DNA from: Deltaproteobacteria bacterium
GTDB lineage: Bacteria > Desulfobacterota > UBA8473
DNA length: 37,322 nt
Reading direction: 5' to 3'
NCBI GenBank assembly: GCA_003599365.1
Contig: QZJR01000048.1
Location: 1-37,322, forward strand
The position numbers and the translations under genes were made by a program. Under the pieces are notes generated by a model. It did not search any database. It saw only the letters and a program-made list of their open reading frames with translations, and was not told where the DNA came from. Shown piece by piece: positions 1 through 8,483 of this stretch (positions within the stretch are counted from its first letter, which is position 1; each line of letters opens with the position of its first letter).

Positions 1-104
1 GTTGCAGCGTACCCCTAAGTACGCTTCACTCCTCAGGATTTGCGCGCCTTGCATCTGGAGCTTTTTACTTTGCCATCCCAATTTTGACTTTTTACGAGTC
101 CGTC
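1..104 (+). repeat. Dispersed 153-bp inverted-terminal repeat element, copy A (cut by window edge)
   Basis: This is the right-hand two thirds of an element found three more times in the window (4292-4444, 12704-12856, 35071-35222). It shares the core GCGCGCCTTGCATCTGGAGC and ends in GACTTTTTACGAGTCCGTC, the terminal repeat of the other copies. The left terminus lies outside the window. No transposase is encoded, so a MITE-like nature is inferred from size, copy number and termini. Confidence 0.85.
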
Positions 105-179
105 AACGATTATAAGGCTATAATAACTCCTCATTATGTATTATACTTAATTAGAGCCTTTACTTACAAAATCCGCGGC

Positions 180-371
180 TTACGTTGGTATTGGTCCTTC
201 TATGGAACATACGGTAAAATCAATCTTTTTACCGCATGCCGTGCAGACATGTTCTTTATCAAACTCGTCCGCGAAAATCTCTTTCTCCTTGCCACAGTTC
301 GGGCATTTACAAATAAAACCATCGAGGTCATGGTATAAGTAAAAATTTGGACATTTTTTTGGTGTAGACAT
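180..371 (-). CDS. Small zinc-ribbon protein of unknown function
   Basis: This is a 63-residue ORF with two CxxC knuckles, CPNCG near residue 23 and CTACG near residue 43, the arrangement of a small zinc ribbon that binds one metal ion. There is a Cys at residue 7 as well. The ATG at 371 is preceded by GAGGAGG at good distance on the minus strand (complement of ataacctcctcctc), which supports real translation. It lies 98 bp downstream of the Nfu-like gene on the same strand and may be cotranscribed with it. No catalytic domain is visible. A role in nucleic-acid or protein contacts would be a guess; I do not recognise the family. Confidence 0.7.
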   Translation of the reverse strand: MSTPKKCPNFYLYHDLDGFICKCPNCGKEKEIFADEFDKEHVCTACGKKIDFTVCSIEGPIPT

Positions 372-469
372 GATAACCTCCTCCTCTAATTATAAAGTTT
401 TAGCCAACTAAGCGTTATGGATACGATTATTGTGGGTACCTCTCCTATAAAATCCTTGCTGTTTCTTGT

Positions 470-688
470 TTACATTGCAATAACCTGTTTGATTCCCGGG
501 ATTTTCTCTTTTAAGGTCTTTTCCACCCCCATTTTCAATGTCATCTGAGACATTGGGCATGAACCACAGGCCCCTGTCAGCACTACCTTTACTACCCCAT
601 CGGTGACGTCCACTAACCGGATATCCCCTCCATCTGCCTGCAAGGCAGGTCTTATCTGGTTCAATACTTCCTCAACTTTTTCCTTCAC
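470..688 (-). CDS. NifU C-terminal-domain (Nfu-type) Fe-S cluster scaffold/carrier
   Basis: The 72-residue protein is essentially just the NifU C-terminal domain (PF01106): VEEVLNQIRPALQADGGDI followed by the cluster-binding CGSCP motif near residues 41-45. Nfu proteins bind a 4Fe-4S cluster between two subunits through this CxxC and pass it to apo-proteins in the cytoplasm. The start is a GTG at 688 with AAGGAG about 8 nt upstream. A likely sigma-70 promoter (TTGAAA, 17 nt, TACAAT) sits just ahead. It follows phoR on the same strand but has its own promoter, so it is probably not tied to phosphate control. Family confidence is high; client proteins are unknown. Confidence 0.9.
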   Translation of the reverse strand: MKEKVEEVLNQIRPALQADGGDIRLVDVTDGVVKVVLTGACGSCPMSQMTLKMGVEKTLKEKIPGIKQVIAM

Positions 689-722
689 CTTAGACTCTCC
701 TTTCTGTTTTTATGTAATTATA

Positions 723-751
723 ATTGTAATTACGGTGCTCTACTTTTTCAA
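723..751 (-). promoter_or_regulatory. Sigma-70-type promoter of the nfu-like gene
   Basis: On the minus strand TTGAAA (751-746) and TACAAT (728-723) are separated by 17 nt; each hexamer matches the consensus at five of six positions. Transcription would begin near 716, giving a leader of about 28 nt to the GTG start at 688. Confidence 0.55.
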
Positions 752-819
752 GTACCTATATCAAAAAAAGAATATTAAAACCATTAATACCCTATTCAGA
801 GCGAAAAATCCAACATTTT

Positions 820-2601
820 TTATAGTAAGGGGCTTTTTGGCAGGTTAAAGATAAATCTTGACCCTTTTCCAGCTTCACTCTCGGCTCGTACTTTGCCGCC
901 ATGGGTCTCTATGATATGTTTAACTATGGATAGACCCAGACCGGTTCCGCCCAACTCCCTGGATCTGGCTTTATCTACTCTGTAAAAACGTTCAAAGATC
1001 CGGGGAATATCTTTGGGGGGAATCCCGATCCCGGTATCGGCTACTTCTACTTGGACGCCATCATCTTTTTCAAAGGCGGAAACAGTTACCTCTCCGTTAT
1101 TAGGGGTATATTTTACCGCATTGTCAAGGAGGTTTTCCATGACTGTCTCTATTCTTTCTTTATCAGCCAAAACATGGGGTAAAACAGAAGGTATATTCAT
1201 CTTGATCTTTTGCCCTTTCTGATCTGCTATCTCCCTGAAGTTAGAAATTACCCTGGATACTACATCCACCAAATTTACAGGCTTGAGGTTGTTAGCTTCT
1301 GTCTTTCCACTTTCAATTTGAGAGAGATTCAGAAGGTCGGTAATGAGTCGATTGAGCCTTTCAGTGTGTTTCTCAATTATTTCAAGAAACCTGAGACTTT
1401 TTTCCGGATCACTGACAGCCCCGTTTCTTAAGGTCTCTACAAAGCCTTTGATAGAGGTAAGGGGGGTGCGCAGTTCATGGGATACATTGGCCACGAATTC
1501 CTTCCTTACCCTCTCAAGGTCCCTGATCTGAGTAATATCATGGAAAACCGCTACCATTGCCCATGGGGTACCTCCTTCGCCTGGGATAGCTGCCGTCTGG
1601 ACACGCAATATCCTTTCCCCTCCATAGTGGAGGATAATTTCTTCCATTTTTTGAGCCCCAGTCTCCAGAACCTCCTGAAAGAGGGGATTCAAGCGAGTAT
1701 GGCGGATTACCTCCCAGTGAAATCTGCCCAATGCCCTGCCGGGGGGGATATTAAGTATCTCCTCGGCTGCTGAGTTGATAAGTATGACCCGTCGGTCCTG
1801 GTTAATGGCTATTACCCCCTCAATCATCCCGCTCAGTATTGCCTGCCTTTCGCGTATCTGTTTCGTTAGGGTCTCAATCTTATTTTGAAGCTCAATGCTC
1901 ATTGTGTTGAAAGAGCGGGCAAGATCCCCTATCTCATCCTTTGAGTCTGTCCTTATCAGTTCTGAAAAATCCCCTCTTGCCATTTTTCGGGCCGCCATGG
2001 TCATCTGGATGAGAGGTTTGCCCATCCTTCTGGCTAAGATAAACCCTATGCCGAGAGAGAGCAGGGCAGCAATGATAGCTCCCCAAACAATCACTTCATA
2101 GATATGTCCCCCCATTTTTTCTACCTTACTCAGAGGAAGGGAAACCCTGACCGCTCCTATAATTCGATATTTAATTTCAACAGGCAAGGCAAGATACATC
2201 ATCTCCGTTTTCAAGGTTTCACTATACCGAATGCTTTTGCCAACCTTTCCTCTTAATGCCTCTCTTATTTCGGGCCTATCCAGATGATTCCCCATTTTTG
2301 TAGGGTCTTTTTCAGAATCTCCCAGCACAGTCCCTCCACTGTCTACAATTGTAGCCCTCATGTGGATTTTACTGCCCAGTCTCTTGGTAAGAAAATCGAT
2401 AGTATCACTTTTTCCATCAATAAGTTCTTTAGCCACTATATCTCTGATCAGAGTAGCATTGGTAGTAAGTTGAGGGACTAATTGTTCGAGATAATGCTCT
2501 TTAAGGGATATCCCGGCGTATATGCCGATAGTTAATAAAGAGATGATTATAAGGGAGGTTTGTGTTAAAAAGAGTTTCCATACTATTTTGAGGTTTGACA
2601 T
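820..2601 (-). CDS. phoR: PhoR-type membrane sensor histidine kinase
   Basis: This 593-residue kinase is the sensor partner of the adjacent PhoB. In order: TM helix about 8-31, a periplasmic domain of about 130 residues, TM helix about 169-190, HAMP about 190-243, a PAS domain about 250-360, HisKA with phospho-acceptor His375 in VSHELRTP, and a HATPase domain with N-box NLLDNAVKYTP, G1 box DTGIGIP and G2 box GTGLGLS. The periplasmic domain is larger than in E. coli PhoR, which has almost none, and resembles the PhoR form of Gram-positives and deltaproteobacteria. The gene starts 14 nt after phoB, so the two are cotranscribed. In the family the kinase is held inactive by PstSCAB and PhoU when phosphate is plentiful. 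Confidence 0.9.
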   Translation of the reverse strand: MSNLKIVWKLFLTQTSLIIISLLTIGIYAGISLKEHYLEQLVPQLTTNATLIRDIVAKELIDGKSDTIDFLTKRLGSKIHMRATIVDSGGTVLGDSEKDPTKMGNHLDRPEIREALRGKVGKSIRYSETLKTEMMYLALPVEIKYRIIGAVRVSLPLSKVEKMGGHIYEVIVWGAIIAALLSLGIGFILARRMGKPLIQMTMAARKMARGDFSELIRTDSKDEIGDLARSFNTMSIELQNKIETLTKQIRERQAILSGMIEGVIAINQDRRVILINSAAEEILNIPPGRALGRFHWEVIRHTRLNPLFQEVLETGAQKMEEIILHYGGERILRVQTAAIPGEGGTPWAMVAVFHDITQIRDLERVRKEFVANVSHELRTPLTSIKGFVETLRNGAVSDPEKSLRFLEIIEKHTERLNRLITDLLNLSQIESGKTEANNLKPVNLVDVVSRVISNFREIADQKGQKIKMNIPSVLPHVLADKERIETVMENLLDNAVKYTPNNGEVTVSAFEKDDGVQVEVADTGIGIPPKDIPRIFERFYRVDKARSRELGGTGLGLSIVKHIIETHGGKVRAESEAGKGSRFIFNLPKSPLL

Positions 2602-2615
2602 ATTCCTTTACTGAT

Positions 2616-3320
2616 TCAGGCTCTTTCTTCAACGACATCAGCCTGGAACATATAACCTATACCTCTTCTGGTGATAATACAGGAAGAAGCTTCCTTCAAT
2701 TTCATCCGAAGCCTTCTTATATGAACATCCACTGTCCTGTCGGTCACAAAGGCTTCATCCCCCAAAACTCCATCCAGGATTTGTTGTCGTGTCATAACCA
2801 GTCCTTGCCTTTGAACCAAGAAGAATAATAATTTAAATTCGGTAGGCGTTAGGTCAAGGAAGCTACCCTTCCACGTAACCCTATAGTTAGTTGAATCTAC
2901 TTCCATGTTGCCAAATACGAGTTTTTCCTTGAGGTCTCTGTGCCTGGAACCCCTCCTTATGACCGCTTTTACTCTTGCTACCAACTCCCTTGTGCTGAAG
3001 GGTTTTGTAATATAGTCATCTGCACCAAGCTCCAATCCAACAACAATATCCGGTTCCCCCGTTTTCGCTGTCAGCATGATGACGGGGATATGATTTGTCT
3101 TAGGCTCCTTTTTAAGGACTCGGCAGACCTCGAGACCGTCCATTCCGGGAAGCATTAAATCCAAGATAAATAAATCAGGAGGTTCTCTTTTAGCCAGTCT
3201 CAGGGCATCTTCTCCATTGTATGCAGAGCTTACCCGGAAACCCTCCATCTCCAGATTATACTTTATCAGTTCAATGATGTCTCGCTCGTCATCCACTACG
3301 AGGATTTTTTCTTTAGCCAT
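2616..3320 (-). CDS. phoB: PhoB-type phosphate response regulator (OmpR/PhoB family)
   Basis: The protein has an N-terminal receiver domain and a C-terminal winged-helix DNA-binding domain, and should activate Pho-box promoters such as the three found upstream. With the start at MAKEKILVVDDE, acidic residues D10-D11, phospho-acceptor D54 (in LFILDLMLPG), T84 and K106 (TKPF) are all present. The DNA-binding part runs from about 130 to the end with the typical DLTPTEFKLL and TVDVHIRRLR segments. The ORF track starts eight codons earlier at 3344. I chose 3320 because the family begins right before the first strand; neither start has a convincing ribosome site, and TAGGG lies directly against the upstream ATG. 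It precedes phoR by 14 nt. Confidence 0.9.
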   Translation of the reverse strand: MAKEKILVVDDERDIIELIKYNLEMEGFRVSSAYNGEDALRLAKREPPDLFILDLMLPGMDGLEVCRVLKKEPKTNHIPVIMLTAKTGEPDIVVGLELGADDYITKPFSTRELVARVKAVIRRGSRHRDLKEKLVFGNMEVDSTNYRVTWKGSFLDLTPTEFKLLFFLVQRQGLVMTRQQILDGVLGDEAFVTDRTVDVHIRRLRMKLKEASSCIITRRGIGYMFQADVVEERA

Positions 3321-3394
3321 AACGTTATTTATATCAACTACCATCCCTACTTGTCGGGATGGCTTGAGGGTTCAAGGGGTCACATGATCAAGGG

Positions 3395-3458
3395 AATCAA
3401 CAGCAGGCTACAACAGCGGGCTTTAGCCCGCTGCAGCAAGCTAAAGCATGCTGTTGTA
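3395..3458. repeat. Nested palindrome between phoU and phoB
   Basis: The 215-bp phoU-phoB gap contains AGCGGGC-TTTA-GCCCGCT, a perfect 7-bp-arm hairpin, nested inside CAACAGCA ... TGCTGTTG arms about 55 bp apart. There is no T-run on the minus strand, so it is not a clear terminator. It resembles bacterial interspersed palindromic sequences and could modulate phoU versus phoBR transcript levels. No other copy is seen in the window. Confidence 0.5.
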
Positions 3459-3559
3459 TTACTTTCGAATCATGGAATCCTTGCTCCCTCAAACCCTTGC
3501 AGCGCAAAAGGAATGATGGAGGGACAATAATAGCACTTTTGACCGAGAAGTCCAAATCT

Positions 3560-4234
3560 TTATTTAGGATCCTCCTTTGTATAACCCCCGTGTCTTATAT
3601 CCCTGGCTTCAACCATGTAGATAATACTTTCTGCAATATTGGTGGCAAGGTCACCGATCCTTTCTAAATATTTGGAGATCTGGATTATCCTGACAGCCCT
3701 TGTTATGGTGTGCGGGTCTTCCATCATAAATGTCAACAGTTCTCGCAGTATCTGGTCATCCAGGTCATCTATTATCTGGTCGTTGTGGCACACCTTGAAT
3801 GCCAGGGCCGTATCCTCATTAATAAATGCATCCAGCGCTTCTTTTAGCATCGTTTGAGCTGCCCTTGCCATTCTTGGAATATCAATATACGGTTTTAGTG
3901 GGGGCTCTTTATTTAACTCGAGTGCCCTTTCAGAAATATTAACAGCATGGTCTCCAATCCTCTCAAGGGATGCAATTATCTTTACACTCTTTATAATAAA
4001 CCTTAAGTCTCGTGCCATGGGCTGTCTCAGGGCTAAAAGTCTGACGGCCTTTTCCTCCAGTTTCACCTCCAGTTGGTCGATCTGACAGTCACACTCAATG
4101 GTTCTTCTTGCCAGATCAGAATTCCGCTCAACCAGAGATTTCACTGCATTGGCAATGGCTTCTTCAACCAGAGTACCCATCTTCAGTAAATTTTCCCTTA
4201 AATCCTGCAATTCTTTCTCAAATTGTCTTTCCAT
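3560..4234 (-). CDS. phoU: PhoU, phosphate uptake and signalling regulator
   Basis: This 224-residue all-helical protein has the two PhoU repeats (PF01895). Each carries the metal/contact signature: ERIGDHAVNISERA in the first half and ERIGDLATNIAESI in the second. PhoU links the Pst transporter to PhoR in the cytoplasm and is needed to switch the Pho response off. Length is normal for the family (about 215-240). It lies downstream of pstB but separated by 231 bp, most of it occupied by repeat copy B, so pst-phoU readthrough may be altered compared with a normal tight operon. The pstSCAB-phoU-phoBR order supports the assignment. Confidence 0.95.
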   Translation of the reverse strand: MERQFEKELQDLRENLLKMGTLVEEAIANAVKSLVERNSDLARRTIECDCQIDQLEVKLEEKAVRLLALRQPMARDLRFIIKSVKIIASLERIGDHAVNISERALELNKEPPLKPYIDIPRMARAAQTMLKEALDAFINEDTALAFKVCHNDQIIDDLDDQILRELLTFMMEDPHTITRAVRIIQISKYLERIGDLATNIAESIIYMVEARDIRHGGYTKEDPK

Positions 4235-4291
4235 GGTCTCTTATCCTCTGTTTTATTTTCACCTTCACTTCAACCCTCTCCCATCAAGGGA

Positions 4292-4444
4292 GACGGCTTC
4301 GTAAAAAGTCCATCTGCTGCGTTGCGCTGCATTCCTCGTCGTTACAGCGTAACTATAAGTACGCTTCACTCCTCGTGATTTGCGCGCCTTGCATCTGGAG
4401 CTTTTTACTGTGCCGTCTGATCTTTGACTTTTTACAACTTCATC
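4292..4444 (+). repeat. Dispersed inverted-terminal repeat element, copy B, inside the pst-phoU operon
   Basis: The element runs from GACGGCTTCGTAAAAAGTC to GACTTTTTACAACTTCATC, 153 bp, with terminal inverted repeats of about 19 bp. It is flanked by a 6-bp direct repeat AAGGGA (4286-4291 and 4445-4450), or 10 bp (CATCAAGGGA) if the terminal bases are counted, which looks like a target-site duplication. Its position between pstB and phoU indicates insertion into an operon that is usually compact. Confidence 0.85.
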
Positions 4445-4465
4445 AAGGGAAAGGGGGAAATAATC

Positions 4466-5230
4466 TTATCCAAACCTTCCTGTAATATAGTCCTCTGTCA
4501 TCTTGTCGGATGGGGCAGTAAATATTTTTTGGGTTGTATCAAACTCAATCAACTTTCCCATCATGAAAAATCCTGTATATTCCGATACCCTGGCTGCCTG
4601 CTGCATATTATGGGTTACGATAATAACAGTATATCGCTTCGTTAGTTCTGTTATCAGGTCCTCTATCTTCGCGGTAGCAATGGGGTCAAGGGCTGAACAG
4701 GGCTCATCCATCAGGATGACCTCCGGCTCCACGGCTATCGCCCTGGCAATACATAGCCTTTGCTGTTGACCGCCGGAAAGGGAGAGGGCGAATTTATTTA
4801 AGATGTCCGCGGTCTCTTCCCACAGAGCGGCATCTTTGAGAGCCCTTTCAACCCTTTCGGCAATTTCAGTTTTCTTTTTTATGCCCATAAGCTTAAGACC
4901 GAATGCAATGTTCTCAAAGATTGACATGGGAAAGGGTGTAGGTTTTTGGAAGACCATGCCAACCTTGCTCCTTAATCCTATATGGTCTATATCATTGTCA
5001 AGGATATTATCATCATCCATCCATATCTCGCCCTCATATCGGTTGCCCGGATAAAGGTCGTGCATCCTGTTCAGACAACGGAGGAAGGTAGTCTTTCCAC
5101 AACCTGAAGGACCGATAAGGGCTGTAACGGTATTTTTGTACATAGAAAATGAGATATCCTTCAATACGTGTAAGGCACCTGAGTAATAAAAATTAAGTCT
5201 TCTTACCTCTATCTTAATATTATCATTCAT
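4466..5230 (-). CDS. pstB: PstB, phosphate ABC transporter ATPase
   Basis: The 254-residue ATPase powers the high-affinity phosphate importer at the inner membrane. Walker A is GPSGCGKTT at 40-48, the signature LSGGQQQRL starts at 151, Walker B VILMDEP at 171-177, and the switch His is in [10 protein letters not shown]. The motif [10 protein letters not shown] is characteristic of PstB. The start codon overlaps the pstA stop by 4 nt (ATGA type), showing translational coupling. Length is normal for the family. Confidence 0.97.
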   Translation of the reverse strand: MNDNIKIEVRRLNFYYSGALHVLKDISFSMYKNTVTALIGPSGCGKTTFLRCLNRMHDLYPGNRYEGEIWMDDDNILDNDIDHIGLRSKVGMVFQKPTPFPMSIFENIAFGLKLMGIKKKTEIAERVERALKDAALWEETADILNKFALSLSGGQQQRLCIARAIAVEPEVILMDEPCSALDPIATAKIEDLITELTKRYTVIIVTHNMQQAARVSEYTGFFMMGKLIEFDTTQKIFTAPSDKMTEDYITGRFG

Positions 5231-6084
5231 ATCGTTGGTCTCTTACCGTACCTCCATCTGAGTATAAATCTGCCCAGGACCGTGAGTACCAGGATAAATA
5301 CAGTTATCATAAGTGATGCTGCCCATGCCTGGCTATGCCAGCTACTGTATGGTCCCATAGCATACTGAAAGATCGTTACTGTAAGGGATGAAACAGGCCC
5401 ATTCATATTTGCCGAGAAGAATGAGTTATTAAAGGATGTAAAGAGTAACGGAGCTGTCTCCCCCACCACCCTGGCTATTGAGAGGAGTATTCCTGTAAGT
5501 ATCCCTGCTGCCGCAGCCCTGTAAACTACATGAATAATTACCTTGTAGTATGGGGCGCCAAGGGCAAAGGCAGCCTCTCTTAGTGTCCATGGCACAAGAG
5601 ACAGCATGTCTTCCGTTGTCCTTAAGACAACGGGAATCATTATGATTGCCAGCGCCACCGCCCCTGCCCACCCGCTAAAATGCCCCACAGGCTTAACCAG
5701 AACCGCATAGATAAATGTGCCGATCACTATGGAAGGGACGCTGACCATTATATCGGATAACACACTTATTACCCTCGCAATCTTTCTTCCCCGGGCATAC
5801 TCTGCAAGGAACGTCCCTCCCAAAACCCCTACTGGAACCCCTATCAGGGTGGCAAAGGACGTTATGATCAGATGACCTACAAAGGCATTTCTTAAGCCAC
5901 CGCCTTCAATGCCGGGCGGGACAGGGTCATTGGTAAACAGACTTGGATTAAGAGCTCCTATCCCATGGATAAGAACATCCCCAAGGATAAAGATGAGCCA
6001 GAAGAGACCAAAGAAGGCAGCCAGGGTGCAAAAGGCGAGGGCTATAAGACTCTTCAGTTTTCTGACCTGCTCTATGGTCATCAT
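5227..6084 (-). CDS. pstA: PstA, phosphate ABC transporter permease
   Basis: This is one of the two membrane subunits of the phosphate importer, 285 residues with about six TM helices. It carries the BPD_transp_1 permease domain with the ATPase-contact loop [22 protein letters not shown]. The first TM segment is near residues 14-38 and the last near 255-275. It overlaps pstB and pstC by 4 nt on both sides, so the three genes are translated as a coupled set. Family and order leave little doubt about which permease it is. Confidence 0.95.
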   Translation of the reverse strand: MMTIEQVRKLKSLIALAFCTLAAFFGLFWLIFILGDVLIHGIGALNPSLFTNDPVPPGIEGGGLRNAFVGHLIITSFATLIGVPVGVLGGTFLAEYARGRKIARVISVLSDIMVSVPSIVIGTFIYAVLVKPVGHFSGWAGAVALAIIMIPVVLRTTEDMLSLVPWTLREAAFALGAPYYKVIIHVVYRAAAAGILTGILLSIARVVGETAPLLFTSFNNSFFSANMNGPVSSLTVTIFQYAMGPYSSWHSQAWAASLMITVFILVLTVLGRFILRWRYGKRPTI

Positions 6085-7013
6085 GGATACTTCCTTTCAG
6101 CCTTGAGTATAAAAAACTTCGCCAGTGCCAGAATTATAAAGCTCATCAAAAAGAGGAGGAGTGCCAGATAAAAGAGGGATGATAGATATATGTCTGTATC
6201 TGCCTCGGTAAATTCATTTGCCAGGGTTACGGTTATGGTTGCCGCAGCATCGAAAAGGGATGAAGTTATCTGGTGATTGTTGCCGAGAACGAACGCAACC
6301 GCCATGGTTTCGCCAAGCGCCCTTCCAAGAGAAAGGACAATTCCGCCAAAGACACCGAGCTTGGAATAGGGGAGCACAATGCTCCTTACTACTTCCCATT
6401 TTGTTGCGCCAAGCGCGTAGGCAGATTCTTTTATTACAGCGGGTGTAAGGTTAAATGCGTCTCTTGATATACTGGCAGTGAATGGAATAATCATGATACT
6501 CAGAATGACGCTCGCTGTCAAGAGGTCTATACCCATCGGTGTACCTTCAAATAGCATCCCAACAAGGGGGAGACTCCCAATGCTCTTCTGGAGGGCCGGC
6601 TCTATATAGTTGGCCATTATGGGTGCAAGGGTAAATAGTCCCCACATTCCATAGATGATGCTCGGTATAGCCGCCAGCAGTTCTATGGCAGCGCCAATTG
6701 GTCCTTTGAGGAAGTTTGGCGCTATTTCGGTTACAAATATGGCAATACCGATCGCCACAGGCACAGCTATTAATATGGACAATACTGTTGTTATCGCTGT
6801 TCCGAAGAGATTAGTCGCTGCCCCGAATGACTCTTTTACCGGGTTCCAGTCCGTTGAAGAAATAAATCCCCATAAACCAAACTTCTCTATAGAGAGGGAT
6901 GACTCAGAGATTAATGTAAAGAGAATACCAACTATCAATGCGATGACCGACAGGGATGCAAGGCCGGAGACAAGCAAAAAGATTAAGTCAACAGGGTTCT
7001 TTTTATGACGCAT
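6081..7013 (-). CDS. pstC: PstC, phosphate ABC transporter permease
   Basis: This is the partner permease of PstA, 310 residues with about six TM helices. The loop KESAYALGATKWEVVRSIVLPY is the EAA motif that docks onto PstB, and LGRALGETMAVAFVLGN is typical of PstC. It follows pstS after 124 nt and overlaps pstA by 4 nt. The pstS-pstC gap contains a hairpin with a T-run on the minus strand, so less pstCAB than pstS message is expected. Confidence 0.95.
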   Translation of the reverse strand: MRHKKNPVDLIFLLVSGLASLSVIALIVGILFTLISESSLSIEKFGLWGFISSTDWNPVKESFGAATNLFGTAITTVLSILIAVPVAIGIAIFVTEIAPNFLKGPIGAAIELLAAIPSIIYGMWGLFTLAPIMANYIEPALQKSIGSLPLVGMLFEGTPMGIDLLTASVILSIMIIPFTASISRDAFNLTPAVIKESAYALGATKWEVVRSIVLPYSKLGVFGGIVLSLGRALGETMAVAFVLGNNHQITSSLFDAAATITVTLANEFTEADTDIYLSSLFYLALLLFLMSFIILALAKFFILKAERKYP

Positions 7014-7052
7014 TGGCGAAAGTCTTTCTTTTTAAATGTAACTCCCGACGAA

Positions 7053-7091
7053 GAAAAAAACAGGGACAGAGAAATTATACTCTTCTGTCCC
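7053..7091 (-). terminator. Partial terminator between pstS and pstC
   Basis: On the minus strand GGGACAGA (7091-7084) pairs with TCTGTCCC (7070-7063) across a 13-nt loop, followed by TG and seven T (7060-7054). This has the form of an intrinsic terminator placed directly after pstS. In binding-protein transporters such a site commonly lets the binding protein be made in excess over the membrane subunits. Confidence 0.65.
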
Positions 7092-7137
7092 CGTCTTTTC
7101 AACAGTTTGTTTATAGACTTTGCGGTCGTAAAGCGGC

Positions 7138-8151
7138 CTAATAAATGTTGTAGGACTTCCAGTATGCCCTTACTTTGTTCTTCAACGATACAGGAAGAGG
7201 AATATATACGAGTTCCTCGGCTGTTTTGTCCCCTTTTTCGAATGCCCACTCATAGAACTTAACCACATTGATATTCGACCCTTTCTTCTCCTTTGCAAGG
7301 AGTATAAATGTTGCGCCTGCTATAGGCCATGCCTTCTTGCCAGGGGCATTGTTTAGCCAGAGATAGAAGTCTTTCTTCGGGTCAAAATCACCCGAATCCG
7401 CTGCCGCTTTGAAACTGTTAAAGGATGGTTCAACAAATTGGCCTGCGGAATTTTTCAGGATCGTATGTGCAAGGCTATTCTGTTTTGCATAGGCGAATTC
7501 AACGTACCCTATGGAATAGTCAAGCCTCTTTACATAGTTTGCCACACCCTCATTGCCCTTGCCTCCAATACCAACAGGCCACTTTACAGAGGTTCCTGCA
7601 CCGACCTTTTCTTTCCAATCGGAAGATATAACGCTCAGGTAATCGGTAAATATTGCAGTCGTACCTGACCCGTCAGATCTGTGAACAACGGTAATCTCTT
7701 TATGAGGAAGTGCTTTACCAGGATTTATTTGCTTTATCTTCTCATTATCCCAGTAGTTTATCTCCCCAAGATATATCATGGAGAGTATATCCGAATCAAG
7801 CCTCAGTTCGCCTGCTTTTATACCACGAATGTTAACCACAGGGACAACCCCTCCAATAACAGCAGGAAATTGGATTAGATTGTTTTTCTTGAGTTCCTCC
7901 GGTTTAAGAGGCGCATCAGAGGCTCCAAAATCCACGGTTTTGTTTACAATCTGCCTTATCCCCCCGCCTGAACCTATAGACTGATAGTTGAGTTTTACCC
8001 CGCTAACCTTGTTATACTCATATGCCCATGCAGAATACACAGGATAGGGGAATGTTGCCCCGGCACCATTAATAGTATTACCAGCAAATGAACTGCCAAA
8101 GGCCAAAAAACTAATTGCCAATCCAATAAAAACAGATATTATCTTATTCAT
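7138..8151 (-). CDS. pstS: PstS, periplasmic phosphate-binding protein
   Basis: The protein captures phosphate in the periplasm and delivers it to PstCA. From the ATG at 8151 it is 337 residues with a signal peptide (MNKIISVFIGLAISFLAFGS, cleavage near SFAGN). Typical PstS blocks follow: NGAGATFPYPVYSAW, YQSIGSGGGIRQI, FGASDAPL and VHRSDGSGTTAIFTDYL, all phosphate-contact loops. The ORF track starts 19 codons upstream, but GGAGGA eight nt before 8151 and the signal peptide fix the start. A Pho box with a -10 hexamer lies 30-85 nt upstream. A hairpin with a T-run follows the gene. Confidence 0.96.
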   Translation of the reverse strand: MNKIISVFIGLAISFLAFGSSFAGNTINGAGATFPYPVYSAWAYEYNKVSGVKLNYQSIGSGGGIRQIVNKTVDFGASDAPLKPEELKKNNLIQFPAVIGGVVPVVNIRGIKAGELRLDSDILSMIYLGEINYWDNEKIKQINPGKALPHKEITVVHRSDGSGTTAIFTDYLSVISSDWKEKVGAGTSVKWPVGIGGKGNEGVANYVKRLDYSIGYVEFAYAKQNSLAHTILKNSAGQFVEPSFNSFKAAADSGDFDPKKDFYLWLNNAPGKKAWPIAGATFILLAKEKKGSNINVVKFYEWAFEKGDKTAEELVYIPLPVSLKNKVRAYWKSYNIY

Positions 8152-8181
8152 TCTTTCATCCTCCATTATTGTATTATTGTT

Positions 8182-8235
8182 CTTATACCAGACAAATGTT
8201 ACAGTCATGTTACGATTGTATTAAGTTTTGGTTAC
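8182..8235 (-). promoter_or_regulatory. Pho box array and promoter of pstS
   Basis: On the minus strand four half-sites GTAAC, TTAAT, GTAAC, GTAAC start every 11 bp (plus-strand positions 8231, 8220, 8209, 8198), and the proximal one reads ACTGTAAC, close to the E. coli Pho half-site CTGTMAY. A -10 hexamer TATAAG (8187-8182) follows after exactly 10 nt, the spacing expected when PhoB replaces the -35 contact. The start of transcription would be near 8175, leaving a leader of about 24 nt. The distal half-site overlaps the stop codon of the small ORF upstream. Confidence 0.75.
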
Positions 8236-8432
8236 GATCCCATCGAGATTCCCCCTCCTTTTCTTTGTATCCTCATGAGCATCCTTCTGAGAAGTTCCTC
8301 TCTGGCTTTCAGATTCCCATCGTTTACCAGATGAATTAGACTCACTTCGGGCAGGGAAGTGTATACTCTATGTCTTCCCTGTCCGAATTCCATCTTACCC
8401 TCTGTAAGCCTTTTTCTTACCGACTTCTTCAT
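8232..8432 (-). CDS. Small basic protein of unknown function, between porin and pstS
   Basis: This 66-residue ORF has AGGAAG six nt before its ATG and sits in line between the porin (51 nt upstream) and pstS. It is strongly basic (KKSVRKR at the N-terminus, RRMLMRIQRKGG near the C-terminus) with a predicted amphipathic helix around residues 33-55 (LVNDGNLKAREELLRRMLMRI). No signal peptide or TM segment is seen. The stop codon lies inside the distal Pho half-site of pstS. I do not recognise the family. If real, it would be cotranscribed with the porin and is a candidate Pho-regulon accessory protein. It could also be a chance ORF. Confidence 0.5.
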   Translation of the reverse strand: MKKSVRKRLTEGKMEFGQGRHRVYTSLPEVSLIHLVNDGNLKAREELLRRMLMRIQRKGGGISMGS

Positions 8433-8483
8433 GATACGCTTCCTGACTAAACCGGCCGTGAAAGAGAAGGAAATACCTTTCGC

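Noticed and set aside
4108-4485. ORF with YKYASLLVICAPCIWSFLLCRLIFDFL, also at 12754-13119 and 34939-35172
   Set aside because: The shared peptide is a translation of the dispersed 153-bp element; it recurs only because the DNA recurs and has no ribosome site.
5429-5671. ORF in pstA (and similar ORFs in pstC, pit, glnA and others)
   Set aside because: Shadow frames of well-supported genes.
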